This document shows, in pieces, positions 57,628-64,000 of a stretch of 64,000 nt of DNA (position 1 is the first letter of the stretch; every line of letters starts with the position of its first letter). The position numbers and the translations under genes are program-made. The notes under the pieces are model-generated. The model was not told where the DNA came from. It saw nothing but the letters and a program-made list of their open reading frames with translations, and made no database searches. Source of the DNA: Cordilura impudica (Eukaryota; Arthropoda; Insecta; Diptera; Scathophagidae). The stretch covers positions 15,712,878 through 15,776,877 of the forward strand of contig OY821519.1 of the NCBI GenBank assembly GCA_963682025.1, given 5' to 3'.

Positions 57628-58693
57628 GAAAAATAAAAAATGAGAAATAAAAAATGAAAAAATAAAAATAAAAAATGAAAAGTGGAAATGAAAAGTGAAA
57701 AATAAAAAATTTAAAATGAAAAATTAAAAATAAAGAATGAAAAATAAAAAAATTAAAAATGAGAAATGAAAAATAAAAAATAAAAAATAAAAAATGAAAA
57801 ATATAAAATGTAAAGTGGAAATGAAAAGTGAAAAATAAAAAATTAAAAATGAGAAATGGAAAATTAAAAATGGAAAATGAAAAATGAAAAATGAAAAATG
57901 AAAAATGAAAAATAAAAAATGAAAAATGAGAAATGAAAAATAAAAAAATGAAAAATGAAAAATCAAAAATGAAAAACGAAAAGTGGAAATGAAAAGTGAA
58001 AAATAAAAAACTAAAAATGAAAAGTGAGAAATGAAAAATGGAATTTGAGAAATGAAAAATGAAAAATATAAAATGAAAAATGAAAAATGAAAAATGAAAA
58101 ATAAAAAAATGATAAATGAAAAATTAAAATGAAAAATTAAAAATGAAAAATGAAAAGTGGAAAATGAAAATTGAAAAATAAACACTTAAAAATAAGAAAT
58201 GAAAAATGAGAAATGAAAAATTAAAAATGAAAAATGAAAAATGAAAAATTAAAAATTAAAAATGAAAATTAAAAAATGAAAAATGGGAAACGAAAAGTTA
58301 AAAATGAAAAATGAAAAATGAAAAGTGAAAAATGAAAAATGTAAATGAAAACTGAGAAAAAAATTAAAAATTAAAAACTAAAAATAGAAAATGATAAATG
58401 AAAAATGAAATATAAAAATTAAAAATAGAAAATGAAAAATGAAATATAAAGAATGAAAAATGAGAAATGGAAAATCAAAAATGCAAAATGATAAATGAAA
58501 AATGAAAAATAAAAAATTAAAAATTAACCAGTTGAAATAATAAATAATAATAAATATTTTTATATTAGCAGAGCCCCTGTAGTCATGATACGTAGATGAC
58601 GCTTTCTGTTTGATTTTAAAAAAGTGCCATAAAGATATCTTTAATTACTAGATGTTTACACATCTCCCCTGTGATCGCACTCAAATTATTTTT
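55107..58693 (-). mobile_element. Heptamer-carrying element, 3.2 kb array
   Basis: The left end reads GATGTGTAAACATCTAAACG (from 55110) and the right end TAGATGTTTACACATC (to 58664), so the ends carry an inverted 16 bp motif. Conserved flanks are CAATACAATCAC, AACGGTGTGACGTACGATTG and a tandem GGAGATAAAATGA-type unit on one side. On the other are AATAATAAATAATAATAAAT, GCAGAGCCCCTGTAG and GATGACGCTTTCTGTTTG. The interior, 55300-58525, is a heptamer array of AAAAATG, AAAAATA and AAAAATT. No protein is encoded; long frames here are translations of the array. Confidence 0.88.
55300..58525. repeat. Heptamer array with higher-order units
   Basis: Mixed AAAAATG/AAAAATA/AAAAATT. A marker GTGGAAATGAAAAGTGAAAA recurs at 55556, 55679, 55833, 55980, 56379, 56483, 56650, 56811, 57397, 57559, 57682, 57815 and 57983. 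This shows higher-order units of mostly 105-170 bp. A pure AAAAATT block at about 57046-57306 interrupts them. Confidence 0.92.
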
Positions 58694-58861
58694 TTGTAAA
58701 TTTTTTGCTTTTGTCCCCACTTTGAGCTCTATGAGGAGCCACTTACCCACGTCCTACCCCAGCCAGTTTATTTCCGAACCTCACAAAATTAGGGGGCCTA
58801 GCGAATCCAAATCATGTTACTAAGAAACTTCATACAACACTTTACCATTCCTAATGGCCAC

Positions 58862-58990
58862 ACAGACGAATGGATGGCAGACGCACATCGCTAAATCGCC
58901 TTTATATCTATATAAAATGTTTTTGGTTGTTACAAACATCACCACAAACTCATTATACTCTCGCCACATAGTAGTATAGGGTATAAAAAT
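58862..58990 (-). mobile_element. INE-1/DINE-1-like head fragment
   Basis: The minus strand shows TATACCCTATACTACTATGT, then TTGTGGTGATGTTTGTAAC and GGCGATTTAGCGATGTGCG. Confidence 0.72.
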
Positions 58991-60744
58991 TGTTAATATT
59001 AAGTGAATTTACCCAAATTGTGCGGAAAAGAAATCGAGACCTTAAAAAAATTTTTTTTTTTTTTTTTATTTTATGCCATATACCATTATGTGGTTAGATT
59101 AAATAAAAATTTTAATTTTGTTAGATTTATAGTCATTTTTCAGACATATTGCAATTACTACTGTAATTAATATGCAATTTTTTTAATTTTGTTTAAATAT
59201 ATGAAATATATGCTTTCTTCTTCTCTACCACGCACCATTTAAATAAAAAAAATTTTAATTTTAAAATTTATTTTAACTTTGGTAACTTTTCAAAATATTT
59301 AGTGGCTGACCCTGATGGGGACCCTGAAAATGAACTGCCTGAAATTTAACATGTAGTATTTTTACATCTATTTGCATAGATCGCGCCCGAAGTGAAATTC
59401 GGGCATCATATCGAACAGGCATGAGTGGCGAAAATTTAGCATCATGGACATATCACGGGACATTTGTCTTCTAAACATCCCGTGAATTGTTTAAAAATTT
59501 TTAAAAATTCTGTTTATGTCATTTTTTGAAAAGTACGAAACAAGTTTATGTTAATAAAGGCGAATGCTTGAAGGTGATTTAGGAAGCGATTTAAATGCTA
59601 TTATTTAGAATTACTGCCATTATTACTTCATTATCTTTAACACCTAACACTAAAGAAAATTATATTTTTGATAATAAAATCCAAGTTTCTCTTATTTATC
59701 TTCATACTTTTTTTGTATGATGTTTTTAAACCTCTATTTTCAATGTTGCAAAAAAAAAATAAAAAAATTTAAATATTTCGAAAAAGCTTAATTAAATTTT
59801 CACTTTTATAACAAACTTGAAATTATAAAATTCACTTCTAATTACAGTATTCGTATTTGAAAAAAAATTGCAAATAGTTTTCAACTATTATGAAGTTCTT
59901 GCAAAAGGTTAAGCATTAATTTTTAAGTTTAGCTTATTTTTTCTGCAAAGCCAACAAATTTTTTTTCTGCAATGTCAATGGTAAAGTCGCGCGACTATTG
60001 TTGCAATGACATTGAATCTCTAAATTGTATTTTATTATTATTTCATTTTTTAATTTTCGTTTTTTTTTTTCTTATTGTGGTTATTTTTTTATTATCTATG
60101 CATGTATTGTAGGTAATTATTAATTTAAGTAACAAAAAAGAAAAAAATGTCTTAAGTCAACAAAATTTTACTAAAAAAATTGCAATGTTGTGGAAATTTC
60201 TATACACAGAGAGACTGGCCGCAAAAACAACAACCGTATAACAGACAATGGGAAAAGTTAAAATGTAAACAATGTAAAAGTGGATTAAATTTCTTTTCAA
60301 GGGCTAGCTGCAACACCAAAACAGACAACAAAAAATACCATTAAATAAATTGCATCCATAAACAAATTTATTTAAATGTAGGTTTTTGAAAAATGCTTCC
60401 GTTAATGAAAGTGTTTCAAATAAAAGTATGTTGAAAAACCATTAAACAGCAATAGTCTCAAGTTACAGCAAAAAAATTTTCTAGATTGAAATTTTAACTG
60501 ACACACTTTGACTGAATGTTTGTTAAATGTCCCAGCGATTAAAATGCTTACAGAGCTGTCGATGTAAAAAAAAAAAGTTAAAACTTATGGAACAATGAAA
60601 TTTTGTATTCTAAAAATTTAAATAATTTTTTTGGAATAACAGTTAATTGTGTTAAAATATTTTAGTTAAGTTTTTATACCAAAATCTTGCTATTCACCTC
60701 TATGGTGTGTGATCAATTGTAATTCAAATTTGAACATACTAATA
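58991..60744. other. AT-rich DNA with SINE 3' end and two GC-rich hairpins
   Basis: No gene. The 3' end of the SINE family lies at about 59190-59240 (ATGCTTTCTTCTTCTCTACC, then ACGCACC). Two GC-rich stem-loops are at 59385-59404 and 59454-59484. Most of the rest is A/T simple sequence. Confidence 0.5.
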
Positions 60745-60950
60745 TGTGAATGTCAAGTTGATTAACTCAACTTTCAGATTTATTTAAATTTTAATATCAA
60801 AGTTCTAATAAAAATATGGTGTTAATGGTGTTAATTCTTACGAGTATTATGTAAGGAGATATTTGTTAGTTATGCATCCATCAAGCGCTTTGACATTAAA
60901 ATTTAAATAAATCTGAAAGTGGAGTTAATCGATTTGCAAGTGAAGCCATT
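60745..60950. mobile_element. Small MITE with inverted arms of about 55 bp
   Basis: The left arm has GATTAACTCAACTTTCAGAT and TTAAATTTTAATATCAAAG. The right arm, on the other strand, has GATTAACTCCACTTTCAGAT and TTAAATTTTAATGTCAAAG. The core is about 90 bp. A relative lies at 17915-18090. No clear target duplication. Confidence 0.7.
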
Positions 60951-61409
60951 CATTTATGACTTAATGTCATCAGTCTGGTAAAGAAATTTCTACATACTTA
61001 TTGTTACAGATTAATTAAACTGTCAAGTCGATGAAACACATGCATGGCCTCAATGGTTTCAGGTCCTATGAATCGAACATCACCATTAGTTTTTCTAGTT
61101 ATCACGATCGGTTCATATAAAATTCTTTATATTAATTTTTTTTCATTTACAATAGTTAGTGATTTTTACGGGACTAACTAATTTTTCGACCATCTCTATC
61201 GTGTACGGTGCTGTTTTTTTTAGGAGTTGTTCAGTTTTTGCGAGCCATTTGTCCGAAAAACCGTAATGTTATCGACTTTTGATAAATTTTGTTATTTTTT
61301 TTATTATTATTTTCTTTTTTCCATTATGTACAGTAGATGTAATCCAAACTGGGACAAAGAAATTTTTTTATTTCGTATAGTAGATTATTTTAAAACCTTT
61401 TAATTAATA
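60951..61409. other. AT-rich stretch with no recognised feature
   Basis: No gene or repeat family recognised. Confidence 0.45.
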
Positions 61410-61768
61410 CTAGCAGATTCAGCACTCGAAATTCGAGTGCAAATTTTAGGAAATTTCATTTTTTTCATTTAATAAAGACCCCAAAGGTATGCTTCACAAT
61501 TCAGCTCATTTCAAATGAAGAAAACAAACTCAACACATTAGCAAATTTAATAAACACACACTTAGCATTGTATAATTTTATGTATGTGTTAGTAGCAACT
61601 TTAAACGATCATAACTCCAAAAAAATATTCCAGACGATGAAAATCTGTAAATCTCGGTAACAGCTAAAAAGAAATACCTTTCAAATGATAAATTTTTTGT
61701 CAAAATTGGGGTAAAACTGCGAACTTATATCGGTCACAAGAAATCGCCTTGCCTATTAATAATATGGA
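61410..61768 (-). mobile_element. Non-autonomous Helitron, full copy with decayed TC end
   Basis: A CTAG terminus at 61410 with hairpin CTCGAAATTCGAG. It continues to GCCTATTAATAATATGGAT at about 61768. Confidence 0.83.
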
Positions 61769-61809
61769 TAAGGAAACATTAAGTTCATAGAGTAGAAGTA
61801 ATAAATAAT

Positions 61810-62030
61810 TAATAACACAGTGCAACAGCCATTCTGGGGGGGGTGTGAAATTCCAAGTGAGGGTGAAAGCAGTAAGCTAGTATAATAAAACCTACAAAGA
61901 TTTTGGCGTTTTCAGGCAACACTTTTTAATGGCCTTTTCTATTTTAGTGTTTCAGCTATAACTCAACAACCATTGATGATTTCTCATTTCATTCTGTAGC
62001 AAAATTGTAGCTAAGGCTTAAGTAAATAAT
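61810..62030 (+). repeat. Unclassified repeat shared with 24665-24804
   Basis: GGTGTGAAATTCCAAGTGAG, AGTATAATAAAACCTACAAA and AAATTGTAGCTAAGG align with the other copy, which lacks the central roughly 90 bp. Confidence 0.6.
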
Positions 62031-62218
62031 TTTTATTAATATATCCATGTATTTTATCAAAGTAAATCTTCTACAAGTTTACATTTTGTACCCATTTTTT
62101 TTTACAAATTTTCGGGAATAACTCGTCAATAACTCTAACATACTTCCAGCTAATTTTAGTCCTTTTTGTGCATTCCTTTATTTAAGATCACCTTCCTAAG
62201 ACGTGTTTGGTACTAGTT

Positions 62219-62905
62219 TTTATGCCCTATACCACTATATGGTCAGGGTACAATGACTTTGGGCTGATTTTTGTAACTACCAAAAATATTTGATCTCTCT
62301 GAGTCGATTTAGCGATGTCCGTCCGTCCGTCCGTCCGTCCGTCTGTCTGTATGTCCATGTAAACTTTGTAATCAATCTGTAGGTCGCAAATATGAAAATA
62401 TGTTGATGAAATTGGTATATAAGCTTTTATTGACCATAGCATGAACTGAAACTGGTAAAAATCAGTGCATGTTCAGACCTAGTCCCCATACAAATGGTCC
62501 TATGGAATCGACTTAAATTGTCATAAAATCCAAATTATCTTTAGATCTCGGTCATATTGGGTTTGAGTATGTTTCTAACTCCCATTAATCAGTAGCCCAA
62601 AAATAAACTCTATAGGACAATTCTTAGTCATAGGCCCCATATAAAGCTGCTTACCGATCTTCACTTAAATCTATCAAAAAGCAAATGTATTTCGCAGATT
62701 TTTCTTAAATTGCCAAATGTGGTCAGATCGGTCCATTTTTCGATCTAGTCCCCATATAAATATGAAGTTTTTCATATTCAAAGGCATCAAAATTAATGCT
62801 TGTTTTTATATCCAATTAGTTGCGCCTAAGAGATAGGGTTTCTAAACGCATGGTCTAGGGTATTGTATAGTTGGCCTAGACCGACTATAATTTTCTTATT
62901 TTTTT
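62219..62905 (+). mobile_element. INE-1/DINE-1-like element, full length
   Basis: The head is TATGCCCTATACCACTATAT; then GATTTAGCGATGTCCGTCCG with five CCGT units. The tail is GGCCTAGACCGACTATAATT, then TTCTTATTTT. The match to 31138-31912 covers the whole element. Confidence 0.87.
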
Positions 62906-62939
62906 TTTGCAATACTTGAAACTAATATTCTGTCATTCC

Positions 62940-63165
62940 TCAAGAAAAGCCTTTTTGATTTTCTTTTTTGGAAATGGTGTGATTTTGTCCCAAATAACCC
63001 TATAAAGTCTCAATTGGTTTAATATCAAGGCTTTGAGGGTGTATTTCTATAACATGTGGACAATTGTACAAAAGCGGGGACCTTATATTGTATGCTTTGT
63101 GCTTGGAATCGTTGCCTTGCTAAAAATGCCAATCGTCACCAAGGCTAAGTCTATCCACCGATCTA
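62940..63165 (-). pseudogene. Tc1-like transposase fragment
   Basis: The minus strand, from about 63145 down, reads LGDDWHF, a stop, QGNDSKHKAYNIRS, LLYNCPHVIEI and PQSLDIKPIETL. It then has a stop and GYLGQNH. These are the second Asp region (normally DNDPKH) and the catalytic Glu region (normally SPDLNPIENLW) of a Tc1-type transposase. Two in-frame stops show it is dead. It is different from the Tc1 element at 21635. Confidence 0.8.
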
Positions 63166-63194
63166 GTTTTTTTAAACTGTTGCTTTTAACTTAT

Positions 63195-63755
63195 ACTCTC
63201 TGTCTGTCTCTCTGTCTGTTTGTCTGTCGTGGGGCAACCCCATTCCCCCTCATCCAATTGATCTGAAACTTGGCCCATAGTTTTGTTGTGACTATAGATT
63301 AATTTTGGAGTAGTCACGCACAGTCACGTATAGTCACGCAAAGTCACAAAGAGATTAAAGCCTCACTTCCTCTCAACCGATCGATCTGAAACTTTCTCCA
63401 TAGACTTGTTATGGCCAAGGATTAATTTTAAGATAGTCACATACAGTCACGCATAGCCACGCACAGTCACGGAGTGATTTAAACCCCATTTCCCATCATC
63501 CAATCAATCTGAAACTTGGTCTACAGACTTGTTGTCACCAAATATTAACTTAAAGATAGTCACTCATGGTCATGCCCAGTCACGGAGTGATTTGAACCCC
63601 ATTTCCCCTCATCCAATTAATCTGAAACTTGGTCCATAGAATTGTTGTGACCAAAGATTAATTTTAAAAAGTCACGCACAGTCACGGAGAGATTCAAAAC
63701 TCATGTGCATAAGGAAAGAAAGAGTTTTAATAAAAGCTTTGTTTTCATGGGTTAG
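63195..63755 (+). repeat. Tandem array of about 105-125 bp units, second locus
   Basis: Units contain CAGTCACGGAGTGATTT and CAATTGATCTGAAACTTGG, with end markers near 63343, 63469, 63572 and 63680. It is the inverted counterpart of 36729-37395, with the same leader (ACTCTCTGTCTGTCTCTCTG) and trailer (TTTTAATAAAAGCTTTGTTT). Confidence 0.85.
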
Positions 63756-63821
63756 ATTATTTAAATATTTAGATATAACTTTTGATCAATAATGCTGATC
63801 CTGATATTGAAAATAAGCCCC

Positions 63822-64000
63822 GAACCATCACTGAGCCTTTGTGTTAATGTTTGTAGCCACCAAATATATTTAATCTTGGTCCATCTTTTATTATACTGAT
63901 CGACTCAGAGTCACTTTCTAAGGCGATGTAGCGATGTCCGTCCGTCTGCGTATCCATAAATATGAATATATTTAGACGATATTTGGTATGAAGGCGTTTA
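63822..64000 (+). mobile_element. INE-1/DINE-1-like element, cut by the window edge
   Basis: GTTTGTAGCCACCAAATAT, ATACTGATCGACTCAGAGTC and GCGATGTCCGTCCGTCTG mark the head. The element continues beyond 64000. Confidence 0.8.

Noticed and set aside
55304..58185. Long minus-strand frames rich in FHFSFLIF-type residues
   Set aside because: They are direct translations of the AAAAATG/AAAAATA heptamer array, not genes.
62227..62442. Minus-strand frame with TDGRTDGRTD
   Set aside because: Translation of the CCGTCCGT row of an INE-1-like element.
1..64000. CRISPR array or bacterial-type operon
   Set aside because: The tandem repeats are direct simple or minisatellite repeats without unique spacers, and the sequence is clearly eukaryotic.

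Overview
This 64 kb window looks like non-coding DNA from a large, AT-rich insect genome, most likely a higher fly. The fly assignment is an inference. It rests on INE-1/DINE-1-like repeats (rows of CCGTCCGTCTG next to a CGATCGACTCAGAATCAC-type block, and a 3' end of CGACTATAATTTTCTTACTTG), on several insect-type LINE, Tc1/mariner and hAT relics, and on very AT-rich unique DNA rich in CAA/TTG microsatellites. I found no intact host gene, rRNA, tRNA or CRISPR array. The only open frame that does not look like a transposon or repeat is a short one at 50714-50983, with a polyadenylation signal downstream.

Almost everything recognisable is mobile DNA, often nested. (1) At least 27 full or partial copies of a roughly 360 bp non-autonomous Helitron family. 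Each begins TC, ends in a hairpin plus CTAG, and sits between A and T. (2) Two copies of a defective hAT element (3849-5735 and 34754-36720), each with a perfect 8 bp target duplication. (3) Tc1/mariner relics: a Tc1-like element (21637-23486) cut by two Helitrons, two nested mariners (12363-13949) and a Tc1 scrap (62940-63165). (4) LINE relics at 950-2745, 11062-11900, 25975-26190 and 49048-50330. (5) About a dozen INE-1/DINE-1-like copies. (6) A tRNA-like SINE at 9130-9390 with a 10 bp target duplication, and two 3' pieces of the same family elsewhere. (7) Several MITE or fold-back elements. (8) A relic of a Helitron Pif1-type helicase at 37467-37773, beside a CTAG terminus.

The most unusual component is an element whose ends share the hairpin GATGTGTAAACATC and whose interior is a heptanucleotide array (AAAAATT/AAAAATG/AAAAATA). 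One copy has no array and is about 370 bp (42875-43247). Others carry about 0.4 kb (14001-14994), 1.9 kb plus an inserted INE-1-like copy (29109-32148) and 3.2 kb (55107-58693). It looks like a transposable element that seeds and expands a simple satellite.

Layout: 1-325 heptamer array; 950-2745 LINE; 3121-5743 two tandem Helitrons and hAT copy 1; 5744-8460 mostly unique; 8461-11012 an inverted pair of composite Helitrons; 11062-13949 LINE and nested mariners; 14001-16150 heptamer element and fold-back element; 16151-20134 unique DNA and Helitrons; 20159-20696 MITE; 21637-23486 nested Tc1; 24680-26925 repeats; 28315-32148 Helitrons and the big heptamer element; 34062-38264 INE-1-like copy, hAT copy 2, 115 bp tandem repeat and Helitron helicase relic; 41709-43925 Helitron, fold-back and heptamer elements; 46377-54178 INE-1-like, Helitron and LINE copies; 55107-58693 the largest heptamer element; 58862-64000 INE-1-like copies, MITE, Tc1 scrap and a second 115 bp tandem array. 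The genes do not form a pathway; what connects them is the history of insertions.
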